Shown one piece after another: positions 12,841-25,219 of a DNA stretch of 64,000 bases. The notes beneath the pieces are model-generated. The model had not been told where the DNA came from. It did not search any database and saw nothing but the letters and a program-made list of their open reading frames with translations. How positions within the stretch are numbered: position 1 is the first letter of the stretch; each line of letters opens with the position of its first letter. The position numbers and the translations under genes were made by a program. This DNA is from Moringa oleifera. Lineage: Eukaryota > Streptophyta > Magnoliopsida > Brassicales > Moringaceae. Where the stretch lies: assembly GCA_021397835.1 (NCBI GenBank), contig JAJFZO010000049.1, forward strand, positions 7,445,001 through 7,509,000, written 5' to 3'.

Positions 12841-13789
12841 TTTATAGGTGTAATTGACTACTATAAAAATTTATTTTTGAAGAAAAAAAGGAAGAATAAA
12901 ATAGTCATTTATATTCCATAAAGAAAGGCTTTAGAGTCAATTATGTACAGAGAAAGATTAGTACTCCGGTAATGCCTATAATTGGTACCAGTTAAATTGT
13001 TTTGTTTTTTGGTTTTTAAAAGTTAATGGAGTTCAAAACTTATTCTACTTGAATGAGCTTTAGCAAGCCATCATGACCACATAAATGTTAGAAATATAAA
13101 ATTGGTTTAACTAACCTTTTAGTGTACAATATATCATAACCAAATCGTAATCCTAAAAATAGAAAACAACATTCAAGAGATCGTAAAAGAACTATTTGAC
13201 ATCCTTTACCATTTCTAGACCAAATTAAATCAATATAAACCATAGTGAACAAGACAAAAAAACAAGAATTTACGGAGAAAAAATAGATTTAAAGTAATAA
13301 TAAGTTTAAAATATTGAAGTTATAAAAAAATGTGAACCTATAGATAATAAAACATGAAAGGAAGATTGCTTAAAAGAGAGATAGAATCATCAAGGGTTTG
13401 AGAATGAAAAGGAGAAAAAGAAGAAAATCTCTTAAAAGATGGGATATAGTGACAATGAGCAAGCCAACAACAAGGATAAAGGGAGCGTCAAGGAGAGAAA
13501 GGGATGGAAAGACATTACTTGATTAAAACTTGATTTTCGAGAAGTTTAAGGAAGATTTTGATTTGAGTGTAATTAAAGCTTGATTTTTTTTTTTGTTCAT
13601 TTACAGATCATGAGTAAGCTCTAGCAAGCCATCATGACCATTTAAATGTGACAAATGTCAAATTAGTAGGGTTTTGCATTGATATTATTATATGAAAGTT
13701 GGTAAATAAATGGGGTTTGATAGAGTTTCTAACAATTAGGTTTGTGGATAATTATCATGTTTAAATTTAGATGAAAAATGAATGTGACC
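12841..13789. other. AT-rich region with a short direct repeat
   Basis: No gene seen. A stretch of about 30 bases around AGCAAGCCATCATGACCA occurs at about 13062 and again at about 13620. It could be a leftover of an LTR or duplicated insertion; nothing else supports an element. Confidence 0.4.
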
Positions 13790-16025
13790 TCGTGTGTGAA
13801 TGAGCACAGAAAAGAAATGTAATGGAATGTATTTCAGTTGTTCAAGTGGACAAAAGAATTTGATTTGCACAAAGAGCTTCTCAATGGATCTTTTTACCTA
13901 GTTTACCTTTGTATACATGTAGGCAAGATTGCTTGGAGATTTTTGCTATGCATTTTTGGACATTATGTGAAAATGAAAAATGTGACTTTGAATTGAATAA
14001 GGGTTCTAGGTGCAAGAATTTATGTGGAAGTGGATTTGATAGCGAAACAAATTAAAGGGTCTTTAGTTAAAGTCTCACTAATAAATTGTTTTTGCCAAGA
14101 GGCAAAATTTGACAAAACTAAGATTTTATTGCATGAAATATTTTAGATAAGGATGCATAGTAGTAGTTTACCAGGTTGGGGAGATCCAAAAAGAAGAAAG
14201 GAAGTCAAAGGATAAAAGAGTATGGCAACCAAAAAAGAAGGCAATGGAAAAAATTCTTAAAGTCACACTGAAATAAAATTCACCAGTTATTATAGAAATT
14301 GTTTTGAAAAAGGGTTACGTTACATGAAATTATTATGGGAATACCTAATTTTGTTTGACATAAATTGTCAACATAAAAAAGTTGATAAGGTTATGGTTGA
14401 ACAGCTTACTCTAAATGATCGAAATGATGTTGATAATGAGGAATAATGTTCGGATGAAGATTGCAAGAAAGTTTGGTGTGATGAAGAAAATGAGGTGGTT
14501 CTGAACTTGTTGAATACATCAATTGAAAAATCCCTTCCTATAGTTAATAAACTAACCAATTTCAAAAGTTTCTTTAACTAAGAATTTGGTTGATGGTCAT
14601 AAAGCAGAGGCAGCTCTAGGTTTCTACTCGAATCAGGAAAATCATGAGATCACTAGTATAAAAGGAAAAGAGAAGGCTTATGATTTGGAGAGGGGATCTT
14701 ATTTAAGTGTTAGAAGAGATAAAGGTCGTATTGGTAATATTATGAGAAAGTATTAAAGGGTCATACCTAAATCCAAAAAATTAAATTTATGATAAGACTA
14801 TAATTTTAATTAGAATATCAGAGGATTGGCTAGTCCCAATAAAATATTAAGATTATTGATTGTAAGAAGAATAATATTAATCTATGTTCTTCCTAACCCT
14901 TTTACTATAGAAAATCATATGGTAGAGTTTGGAAGTTTTTTGAATTTCAATTATTTTGGTTCTCATGATGCTATTGCTGAAAGCTCTTGATTTTTGAAAG
15001 GATCCGAATGGTTTTCATGTTTTATTTTTTGCTTCTCAAGCTCATTCAAGTTGGTTATTTTTTGAGAATAAGAAAGTGCTTATTATGTTTATTAACGAAA
15101 AGTGTTTGTATGCAACAAGATAAGGTTTATGGTGTGGGCTAGAGATTACAAACTAATGAGTACCCATGGATGGTGTCAAGTGATTTTAATGCTACTCATG
15201 AGGACTCAGAAAGAATTGGTGGTTAGCCAAGACCATTACTATATAGCAGAATTCATTAAGTGTTTGGAGAATTATCGATTGGTTAAGCTCTAGAGTAGTG
15301 GACCTTCCATGTTGTGGTGTAATGGTCATGAGAGGGTGGCACAAAATTGGGTATCTAGTCAGTGATAATGCATTTTCTTCTAAGTTTATGTTGATGCATT
15401 TAGTATATTTGAATAAAAAAAATCATTGAATCACAATCTTACCATGGTTAATTTCAATAACCTTTTTTTTTTTTTTTTGAATTATGACCTGATGACTTTT
15501 CACTTCTGACAATTCTATAATTTATGTTAAATAGGCATGGAATTAACAAGATGTAGAAACTAGACTTTGAAAACTTAGGATCAGACTTAGGTGAACTAAG
15601 CTAGTCTTGACATGTTGGAATGAAAATACTTTTGGACATATGGATACAAAGTTAAAAACCTTTTAAGAGATAATAACATTTTCAAAGATCCAATTTTGGG
15701 ACTTTCTAAAGAAGTGAAAGTAAATTATCTGGTGATGAGAATCAAGAAGCGTTAATAAAGGATCCATTGCGTGTTCTAGCTGGGCCAATTACAAGAGAAA
15801 AGGTCAAAAAGATCCAAGAAGCACTTAATGGGTTGATTCAAGATATCTAGATAGATTCCATACCAGGGCATTACGAGATGGATTTAAAAGAAAACCAAGG
15901 CTTCATGAACGTAATTAAAGCAACTTAAATTTTGGTAGCAAGATGATAAAAAATTTAAATGCAAGATTTAGTAAACTTAAGGCTTGAAAGATTTATTGAA
16001 AGATATTTAAATTACAAATGGTTTA

Positions 16026-16345
16026 ATAGTATCTATTATTATTTAGTTTTCAAAGTATAACATATTTACTTTTTGATTTTATGTTTTCTCTTAACCTTAT
16101 TTAAAGAAGGCGTAAGCTTTGGTAGAAGGAACTTTAATGGAATTGAGATATTTGCGAGGTTGCCTTCTCCTTGGTTCTTTTGAGAACATATGCTCATAAA
16201 AAATTTCTGTGGCATTCACATTCGACTAATCAATCTATCTTTCCATAAATAATTGTGACATCTTCATTATATCAACATTCTTACTTCAATATAAGTATTG
16301 CGTTGCGATTTCACATAAATTTGTTTCTAAATGATCTTGTAGACC
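16026..16345 (-). repeat. Half-copy of the foldback element
   Basis: Matches the left arm of the foldback at 18846 (shared TTATTTA, ATATTTACTTTTTGATTTTA, TTCTTTTGAGAACAT, CATCTTCATTA) and continues into its loop (ATCTTGTAGACC), read in the orientation of the reverse complement of the right arm. The opposite arm is absent. It lies between the endonuclease linker and the RT of LINE no. 1. Confidence 0.65.
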
Positions 16346-16799
16346 TTTCTTAAATCATGATTTTCATTACTTTTTTGACATGATTCATATCATTTATTAA
16401 CCAAAGTGGATATTACTTTATGAAAAAAAAAAAAAGGAAGGTCATTCGATTAGGTCAAATTGCAAAGAAAAATTGGATGATAAAGGCAATCAAAATACGA
16501 AAATTTTTATTTCATAATTAATCAAAAGCGCAAGAAAAGTTATATTGAGATATTAGAACTTTCAAATAGGAGAACTTTCAATAGATGATCTCAACATGAG
16601 TTGTGGTGGATCAACGTGAATTATCAGATACTATTACTAAGATAATTATTGACATAAAAATTATATGTTTAATTTGGAGTTGATAGAACTAATAGTCAAA
16701 AAAACAATTTTTTCTATTATAAACAAAGTAGCTCAAGGCCTAACGATTTTAGTTTGGAATTCTACATGACCTATTACGAGGTTGATAAAGACAATATTG

Positions 16800-17760
16800 A
16801 TGAGGCAACTAAAGATTTTTCCAAGGGTACGATACATCCTAAGTTTTATTCCTCTTCCTTTATAGTTTGATTTCCAAAATGCCTGATTAGGCTAATTTTT
16901 TTAAATTTTGGCCTATTAGTTTAGGCTCCATAGCTTATAAGCTTTTTTTTTTTTTTTCTAAAAATCATTATAAGTTGTTTGACTCAGATGATTTATAAGT
17001 TGGTATCTCTTGAACAATGTGCTTTTGTACTAGGACTAAGTATTTTTAAAAATATAACGCTTACACGAGAAGTGGTTCACTCTTTAATTTTTTTTTTAAA
17101 AAAAGATGGTAATATGATATTGAAAATTGATATGACAAAAATATGTGATAAAGTTTTCTTATGGAAGTCCTATATACCTTTCGTTTCTCAAAAAAAAAAT
17201 GTAAATTAATAGTGAATGTGAAAGTTTCCTTGGTTCTTAATGATGATCAATGGGACTTTCCAAGAATTTTTTTAAAGCTTTTCAAGATCTTCATTAATGT
17301 GATCATTAGTCGCCTTATTTATCGATTTTTATGGAAGAAGTTTTGATGCAACTACTTAGAAATTTTTTTGCATATGATCAAATTGGTAGATTTTCTATCC
17401 AGTTTAGGGCTCTGTTAATTTCTCACTTATTATGTGTTGATGACCTATTGGTTTTTACTGTGAGAAGGAAAAGATTGATTAAGAATTTTGTGGGTGCTCT
17501 TTGATTATGAAAGATGATCCAATTAAAAATCGGCGGAGAGAAATTAGCTTTATTCTCTTTAAAATCTATCACACTTGCTTGAAAGAAATATCTATTGAAA
17601 TTTACATTTTTTAAAGAAGAAATATTTTTGGTGACTTATTTGGATGCCTTTATGATTTTAGGAAGATTGAATTCTTATACTATTGAGCTATCAATCAAAA
17701 AAATAAAAAACAAGTAGATGGTTAGAAGTTTAAAACGTTATCATAGGGAGGTCGACTACT
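16800..17760 (+). pseudogene. LINE no. 1 reverse transcriptase remnant
   Basis: Contains the RT entry motif FRPISLGS, a QCAFVLGLSI segment (16990-17060; typically QSAFVPGR), a KIDMTK-like stretch (17110-17140; expected KxDMSKAYD), and the catalytic VDD at 17421-17460. Poly-A/T runs and stops interrupt the frame. Confidence 0.75.
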
Positions 17761-18289
17761 TCTTTTACGACATCTTTTGTCTAGTATGCCTCTTCATATT
17801 ATATTTATGATTAATATTTCTTAGGTGATTATAGCCAAATAAATTTTATACCTTAAATTTTTTATGGAGGGAAAGCGAATGATAAATGAAAGACACATTG
17901 AAAGACGTAATGAAAGTTTGTAAGCCAATTAAAGAAGGTTTGGGGCTAAAATTTTTTAGAAAAATTCAAACATTCTTGCATATGAAACTTATTTACTAAT
18001 TCTTTACGATTGAAAATTTTAAGGGCAAAGTTTTTCTTCTTGAATAATGTAGGTGAAGTTTTTTAAATCTAAATATTTAAAGGATGGATATCTTTTATCT
18101 AATTATCTTAAATCAACCATTTCGTAGTTTTAAATGTCAATAATTACTAATACAACAAAGTTATGAAAAAATGTGCAAAAATTTTGTTACAAAGTGAAAA
18201 TTTTTTGTTTCAATATGATAAATGGTTGACTTTTAAGATCTCTTTCAAGTACATGCACACAAGACTATTGGGTGAATCAAGAGTGAAAC

Positions 18290-18690
18290 ACTAAGCTTTT
18301 AGAAGACATGATAAAAGAATATATCACAACTGAAGTTTTACAAGCTCATACTCATGGTCAAGAAAGAATAGGTATATGTGTTTGGAAACCAACTTTAGGT
18401 GGGAAATTAACCACACCCATTGCATGGGAGGTATCATGTGGAAAAAAAAATCAGCTAATACCTTGGCATAAGTATAACATGCACTTTTGCCAAAAAAAAA
18501 ATTCTATTTGTATTTGGAAAGGTTGGTTCAACAATTTAGCGGTGGATGATAAGGTGTGAAAGAAAGGCATTTCTATAATATTGGCTTATGATTACTGTAA
18601 TCAAAGAAATCGAAAGTTTATTGATCATGTCTTAGTCATAGGACAATTTGCTGCTAAATTGTGAGAACGTGCTAATGTTTTGTTGGATGT
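18290..18690 (+). pseudogene. LINE no. 1 zinc-binding RT C-terminal domain (zf-RVT)
   Basis: A frame at 18308-18559 shows the expected order: Trp-Lys-Pro near the start, AWEV, then CIWKGWFNNLAVDDKV, followed downstream by a C-x2-C-like YDYCNQ and HVLVIGQFAAKLW-like sequence. These are typical of the domain linking RT to RNase H in plant LINEs. Confidence 0.75.
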
Positions 18691-18784
18691 ATTTTATATG
18701 GGTTTTGTAATACAAGTAATGGAGTATCATCAATTGGATGTATTTTATATGGGTTTTGTAATACAAGTAATGGAGTATCATCAA
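18683..18784 (+). repeat. Perfect 51-bp tandem duplication
   Basis: Two identical 51-base units, 18683-18733 and 18734-18784, beginning TTGGATGTATTTTATATGGG. Identity implies a recent slippage or repair event within the old LINE. Confidence 0.95.
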
Positions 18785-18845
18785 AATATCTATTACAAAT
18801 GCAAGAAGACTAGCTATTCAGCTTGACATGGGTGAAAACTAGCAG

Positions 18846-19684
18846 TAGAATATTTACTTTTCAAAATTGGTCACTAATATTTGCTATTATTTACTTTTTA
18901 AAATAAAACATTTTTTTGATTTTAAGTATTCATTTTTTATTTTAAAATATTTATTTTTCGATTTTAAAACATTTACTTCCTATTTTAGGATATTTTCTTT
19001 TCAATTTTATATTTTCTCTTTACTTTATTTAAAAAAGATGTAAACTACACTAGAAACAACTTTAAAATAGAATAAAATATTTGTGAGATTGCTTCTTACT
19101 TAATTTCTTTTAAGAACATGTAAACTTATTGGAGATTTTTGTAGTATTTATATTTGACTTATCAATCAGTCCTTTCATAATTGATTATAACATCTTCATT
19201 ACGCTAAGATTCTTGCTTGATATAAACCTCACAAAATAGGTCTATAAGATTTTTTAAAACTAGATTTGTAGAACTGTGATCAATTACTTATATCAAAGTA
19301 AGAACTTTAGTATAATGAAGATGCTACAATTAATTATAGAAGAATTGATTGATAAGTAGACTATGAACGCCATAAAAATCTTCAACAAGTTCATATGTTC
19401 TCAAAAAAAAAAAAAACAAAAAAGAGGAAGCAGCTTCACAAATGTTTTATTTCATTTTTAAGTTGTTTTAACATAATTTGCACCCTTTTTAAATAGAGGT
19501 AAAAAAAACACAAAATCAATAAAATAAATATCTTAAAATAAAAAATAAATGCCTTAAAATAAAAAAGTAAATATTCTAAAATAAAGAAATAAATATTTTA
19601 AAATCGAAACAAAAATATCTTGTAGTAAAAAGTAAATAATAGTAAATATTATTAATTATTTTTGAAAAGCAAATATTTTATGGT
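18846..19684. mobile_element. Foldback element with ~400-bp inverted arms
   Basis: The left arm (about 18846-19235) is the inverted complement of the right arm (about 19283-19684) along most of its length with moderate divergence. Both carry sub-terminal repeats of an ATTTACTTTTTAAAAT type, then a gag-like purine block and a CATCTTCATTA motif. The loop is about 50 bases. No coding capacity. It splits the zf-RVT and RNase H domains of LINE no. 1. No confident target-site duplication was found, so the superfamily is undetermined; a non-autonomous Mutator-like or foldback MITE is possible. Confidence 0.75.
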
Positions 19685-19933
19685 AAATCTATACTCAAAA
19701 CAAAATCTATAATTAATTTTTTTATATTTTATAATTAATTGATGTAATGTGTGGTCTTTTATTGGCATCACTTTTGTTTCATGAAAAGCTAAATAGTGTA
19801 CATCGATGTCTTGGGTTAGAAAGGCACTCATTGCTGGCAAATCACTTGGCGTCTCTAGAATTGTGGATGTAAAGCAAGAATGGATGATGAACTAGCAAAT
19901 GAAGATCCAGTGCGGAGATATATTCGGATGTAA

Positions 19934-20340
19934 GTGAGAATTCTGACAGGACAGGTAAAATGGTACATGCCGATTTTGGAGGTTTTTCAATTAGATAATT
20001 TAGAACCGTTCACCAACAAATGCAAGCTCATGGTGTCGCCGAAGCCGCCAAGAGGATGGATGAAGCTCAACTGCGATGGGAGTTGCCGGACAAATGCAAG
20101 AACATCAGGAGGTGGGTGAGTGGTGCATGGTTAACATGGAAATTTTATCGGAACATTTTCAATTTATTACAGAATTGGCACTAACAATGGTGTTGAATTG
20201 AAGGCAATTTTGGAAAATTCTGTAAAAAATTATCTTGCTACAATGTGATCATGCAGCTGATTACTTGGCATGACAGGAGGATGTCAATTGCCAAGGTATT
20301 TAGAAGGCATTATTTGTAGGCATAAATTGAGTTGGCCGTA
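19934..20340 (+). pseudogene. LINE no. 1 RNase H domain remnant
   Basis: KPPRGWMKLNCDGSCRTNA matches the start of the plant-LINE RNase H domain, whose first catalytic Asp is in CDGS. A TNNGVELKAIL segment (about 20175) carries the expected Glu. The remainder is frameshifted. Confidence 0.75.
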
Positions 20341-20846
20341 TTTTCGTGGGACTGGTGTCTTTGGATGACAAGCAGCAAACGTTGACTAGCAACAACACAA
20401 GGCATTAATTTCAAAATCAAATTTTACTAGTGCAGAAGATAAATGCAGACAGCGACAGTGAAAAATTATGCCAATTCTGTTTTCGCATTATAAGGAGCAC
20501 TCTGTGCTAGAAAGCCATTTACATCCCCTTCAGTACTACTTTTTAAAATCTTTTGAGCCATTGCAAAAGACATTCATATATGAGTGCCTGAAATTATGCA
20601 AATTGAAGATACATGCTCTTCCACCAGAGACCATTTGGAGCCAGAATCGGTTAACCTCTTTGGTTCCTTAAAGTCCCTGTAGTTTCATCTCAGATTTTCC
20701 CAACTCACTCAGTGTCCAGTATCACTATCATGGAAATCAGTGAATTCTTTAAAATTTCTCCATCATTCACATTAACAAACAATTATATGCCAAAACTTTG
20801 ATAACGCCTGCATTCATTTTTGCTTTTCCATGAATCTGCAAATTTC
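20341..20846. other. PGPP1 3' flank / LINE 3' edge
   Basis: About 500 bases between LINE no. 1 and the PGPP1 stop codon, expected to hold the PGPP1 3' UTR on the minus strand. No other gene seen. Confidence 0.5.
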
Positions 20847-23566
20847 TTACAGAACAGGTGGATCTTTCACACAGCACATAACATCTGGTAGGAGATCGTG
20901 ACTAATTGGCTTAAGACCTCTTCTAAACCAATGGTTCACAAGGCACAATTCTACCTTCCTCACCTGAAACCACAAATTTTTTTCATGGCAAGAAATCAAA
21001 TGTTAGATAAAACGAAATAAATTATACATGCAATGCAAATACAATGTAAACAAAAATTTACTGTTAGCAAGTCTTGAAAACTCCTAGTCAATAAGGTTGC
21101 CTCCTACAAGAAGTTCTATCTACTTCTAAGATCATGAATATCTCAGAGGCAAGAAACACTTTCTCCATAAACTACCATCTCAAACAAAAGTAGTTTTAAC
21201 AGCATTTGGTAACGAATTTCTTCTTTCAGCTTCTTATGCCACCCTAACCGTTTAAACATCCACCTTTTCACTTTTTATATTTTGTTAACTGATGATTCCT
21301 CAGGCTATTGCAGAGAGGCACAAATGTGCTTGGTGATTAGGGAAAAAACTACTTCAAGAAGGAGTTTAAATGCGGCAGTTCGCCTAAGAGAGCCCAAAGA
21401 ATCATAGAGCAAAGTAGTAGAGAACAATTTATCTTTGTGCTATTTTGTTGAGTTAATTAGGGATAATTAAACCTCCTTTCACATGTATCTTCAATGCAGA
21501 ATGTCCACCTAAACATTATTTTGTTTACATAAAAATTTTTTAGAAAAAAAGCAAACTGTAATGGAAGATTGCCTATGGTGTTTGGTAGATTTTACAATTA
21601 GGAAAACCTAACAAGAAAATACATGCTTCTAGAGCATGTCTGAACTTTATAGATTACGAGATAAAAAAGCAGAGAAATAAATAAGTTCACCTCGAGAAGA
21701 AACCAAGCAACAGCAACAAGGCATGTATGCTCACATTTTTGTAACTCGTGGAGGTGATGGACCCAATATGCAGATTACTAAAAAACTTCCAAATAAATTT
21801 CTCTCTGAAAACAAAGTTTATTCAAGCGGCTAAATGCCAAGTTTTCTGAGGGGAAAACAGCACTAGATCCCCCAAGAAACTTTCTTCCAAGCTACATTAG
21901 GATGGACATGCTGGTAAACATATCACTTAGACATTTAAGACAACCAATTTTGACTTCTTGGTACCATATGTTTGAAGACTCCTGTAGTTTGAATATTTTA
22001 TTCAATGGGTAAGACATGATAAAATCTAAAAATCTAGATGTGCATATTCAATAGACATGGTATAATTAAAGGAATCAAAAGTAGAATACTATGCTAACTT
22101 TTCAAATTTATACAAGGGTCAGATTTAAGCATCATATAAACAGAGATCATGGCGTTACTGCCCCATGTTAGAGTCATTTCTTTGCTTTCAACATGAATGT
22201 TTCATTAATTAGCTCTATTGAATGAAAGAGAAACCAACCTGCCTAACTATGAATGGCTCCTGTGTAAGACTCAATGGCTCAGTCAATACAGTAAGACAGC
22301 CGTTACGATTTCCATAAACAATGTCAGTGAAGGGCCGATCACCAACCTACCAAAATCATAAATTGTGACTTTTACATAGCCCAAGAACGAATGCAAATTG
22401 ACCATTAATTCAACTTATTCTTGTGTACCATGATCAGTTGTGAGGATGCACAGCCAAAATGTTTCTCAATCTCTTCAGCTGTTCCAGCTGGTTTCTTCAC
22501 TTCTGTAGTGAAAATAGATAACCACGTTAACCCAACAGAAGCTAAATACCTTATGCACAAACTAAAACCCACTTCACATCATGTTATTCCTGTTATCAAG
22601 ACATATTCAGCATTTATTAACTTCTTACATAAATTGAGCAATAGAACCAAAAACGAAAGGTATGCCGTGGGATTGGGCTTAAATTGATAACCAAACACTT
22701 ACTATGCCTTATGACTCTAATCCCAATCGTCCCCTCCAACGCCCTCGCTTTCGAGCCATCATGATCGTACTCAAAGAGACCTAACTCAGCATGCAAGAAG
22801 GCATAACACAGATATTTTCAGAACAATAAGCAAACAAAAAAAAAAAGAAGAGAAAGAGAGAGAGAACAACAATCAGAAACAGGTCGTGCTCAAATATACC
22901 AGCAGAGTTACTAAACACCGCCATGTCATGTCCAAATACAGCTTTACACTGCTCTATCGAGGACTGCAGAGGCGCCCACAACGTCAACGAGTACGGTGCA
23001 GTGATGGTATTATCCTTATCAAACACCACGCCCTTGAACCCCCTCCTCTTCAGCTCACCCCAATCAATGTACCTTATATCTGGCACTGCAACGTGCGGCA
23101 GCGCCAAGTGACAGTCCTTCACGAACACCGAAGCCGAAGATACAATTCCTTCAATGTTGATTCTCTGGCCCAATGCAGCTTTCAAGTCTACCCACCACAT
23201 GTTCGTGGAAAGTACCCCGCGGACCTCGGATTTGGCCTCTCTACTTTGATGCTCTGGTTCCTGATGTTCTTGATCCTGGGCTCGTGGGTTTTTGTTGGCG
23301 ATACTGGTTGTCTTAACGGGAGACGAAAATTGATTATAGAGCTTAGGACTGTCGAACGGATGTGAGCTGTTGCTCTTGCTATCGATGTTCTGGTCTCTTT
23401 GTTTGATGCTGCAATTGTGGGAAGTATGGAGGGGAAGGCAGCAGGACTTCCCGGTATTACGAAAGCCTAGAATTCTGGTCTTGAAATGGGAGGGATGGGA
23501 GTGAAGCAAGTGGCTCGGGATAGGGTAACACCAGTCCTGCAAGGCAGCTGCCGAGGTGGGCAGCAT
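20847..23566 (-). CDS. PGPP1: Phosphatidylglycerophosphate phosphatase, PGPP1/GEP4-like (HAD)
   Basis: Coding exons on the minus strand: 23566-22900, 22780-22703, 22502-22429, 22346-22239 and 20963-20847. They join in frame to 347 aa. The family dephosphorylates phosphatidylglycerophosphate to phosphatidylglycerol in plastids or mitochondria. Evidence: HAD motif I DKDNT (183-187, with nucleophile and acid/base Asp), a SNSAG motif II region (219-223), Lys-rich VKKPAG after it, and VGDRPFTD (274-281) as motif IV. The first ~120 residues are Ser/Pro/basic and poorly structured, consistent with an organelle transit peptide. The ATG at 23566 was chosen over 23641 because the latter reads an atypical leader; this is uncertain. 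Intron 4 is 1.28 kb. All catalytic residues are present. Confidence 0.92.
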
Positions 23567-23641
23567 CTTTAATTTGTACCGTTTTATACAAATTCTTTCG
23601 GAACCCCTATCTTTTAAAAACTGATTGAGGTGTGGCCGCAC

Positions 23642-24000
23642 AGCAAAGGAAACTGCAATTTTAGATTTGATGGAGCTACCCGTTTACTCGGCCCAGTACT
23701 AGATTCTGAAACGCTAGGCCTCCAAGTCCATTAAGCCTATGACCCTTTACAGTGCTGAGGTGGACGGACTCACACAAAAATACGAGCCTGATCAAATTTA
23801 CAGTGCGCCTAGGAAGCAGAATCTAAATTTATTTATATTTAAGGTATACAGATGTTTTACCATCTTAAAAAAAATATTCATTACTTTTTTGTCTTTTTAT
23901 ATCTTGATTCAGTGCCAAGATATTAGTGATCATTTTCTAATAAATGATTAAGTTATTGAAACCATTGAGATATGTTTAAACTAAATAGAATTATCTATCT
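23642..24000. other. PGPP1 promoter region
   Basis: The stretch upstream of PGPP1 before LINE no. 2. It should include the PGPP1 promoter on the minus strand. I see no clear TATA box or other gene. Confidence 0.4.
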
Positions 24001-24009
24001 TGGTGGAGG

Positions 24010-24800
24010 AGGAGGAGCTTCTTCTGGAAAAGGAGTAACTTGACAACGATCTCAATGGTAACCTCGAACTTTGCTTGATGGGTAAATTCGTTATAGATAA
24101 AATGATAAATTTTGTGCACTGAGGAATATGATGGCTAGTTTTTCGTGTCTTGGTAGAGGTATATGCATCACAGAAGTTTGCCTCAACTATTTCTTTTTCA
24201 ATTCTTCCACAACATGGATACGAGGAGAATTTTAGAGGGTGGCCATGGTTGTTTGATAATTATTTGTTGATTCTCCATCATGTGCAACGAGGCTAGCTAG
24301 AATTCCTCTTACTCATGTGAATTTCCAGGTCCAAGTATATGATCTACTAGTAGGTTTCATATTCGTAATGTAGGTAAGCAACTAGGAAATTTTATTGGAT
24401 CATATATTGACTATGATGTGAATGATAATTCATAAATGTGGAGGAGTTATATGAGAATAAAGATTGTTGTTGACATTAGCTTACTGTTGAAGCGATGAAA
24501 AAAGATCCAATAGCCACAAAGTCACTAGTTCCTAGTTCATTTTAAATATAAATGTTTAGGAACGATTTACTTCTTATGTGTATGTCTTGTCATGAAGATA
24601 GCCACCGTGGGAAGCTCTTTCTGAGTAATGGAAATCAATTGACAAAAGGCTGGGGTGTATAGTTGAGAGTTTCAGCTAAGGGGTTTATTGGAAGTGATGG
24701 TGAACAATGGCTTCAAGATGATTCTAGACAATCGGAGATTATGGAGGAACTAGAAACCAAAGCAGAGAAAAATCCAAGGAATCCAGCCTTAATGAAGGAG
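24010..24800 (+). pseudogene. LINE no. 2 ORF1 (DUF4283 / CCHC) remnant
   Basis: Shows the DUF4283 signature of GWPWxFDNxLLILHxV, then a TRKFYW/GNFIG-type block and a Cys-His knuckle (CMSCHEDSH) near 24573. Likely once an RNA-binding ORF1 protein. Interrupted by stops. Confidence 0.7.
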
Positions 24801-25219
24801 GATACAATGTAGGAATCTTAGGAGAGATTACTAAAAGGAGAGGATCCATTAATTATGGCTTCACTCAAATTTAGCGGGAAGAGATTTGGATCACACAATA
24901 ACCAGAGTGAAGTTGGTGGAATGGGCTTGCAAGTTGGTTTGGGTTAGGGTTCTATTGGGTTTTGTCTTTAATCAATTTGAATCTAGAGTAAATATTCTTT
25001 GGCTTAAACTAACTAATGATCTAAAATGGAGAAGATTTGATGTACGGACACATGGACATGTATTAACCATACTACTTACATATTCATGTTTAAAGGTCAT
25101 ACAGGGGATAGGCTATCAACAAAGGATGATTCCTTATCTTTATCATCGACAAAACTTAGAGACCAAGTTCGTCGGGCGTAATGAAAATCCTAAGCTAGAA
25201 CTGTTAGAAAATGGGTAAC

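Larger units (their letters stand above)
13790..20340 (+). mobile_element. L1-type LINE no. 1, heavily interrupted and degenerate
   Basis: Modules follow plant L1 order. An ORF1-like DUF4283 segment (about 13990-14060, with RIYVEVDL) is followed by a Cys-rich ORF1 end near 14300. An endonuclease comes next, with NIRGLASPNK (about 14815) and SDFNA (about 15180), then a linker (about 15580). RT begins at FRPISLGS (about 16909) and its active site is SHLLCVDDLLVFT (17421-17460, FADD changed to CVDD). A zinc-binding RT domain follows (about 17900-18690), then RNase H with GWMKLNCDGS (about 20060). Stops and shifts are frequent. Foldback DNA lies at about 16026-16345 (half copy) and 18846-19684 (full copy). 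Both ends are approximate. Confidence 0.85.

Noticed and set aside
13053..13680. LTR pair from the AGCAAGCCATCATGACCA repeats
   Set aside because: Similarity is only about 30 bases and there is no TG/CA end, primer site or coding interior.
18830..19700. 9-bp target duplication for the foldback element
   Set aside because: Compared flanks on both sides of the estimated ends; no convincing match, so no superfamily was assigned.
22886..23365. 159-codon plus-strand open frame
   Set aside because: Lies wholly antisense to PGPP1 exon 1, which has clear HAD motifs; composition is that of a shadow.
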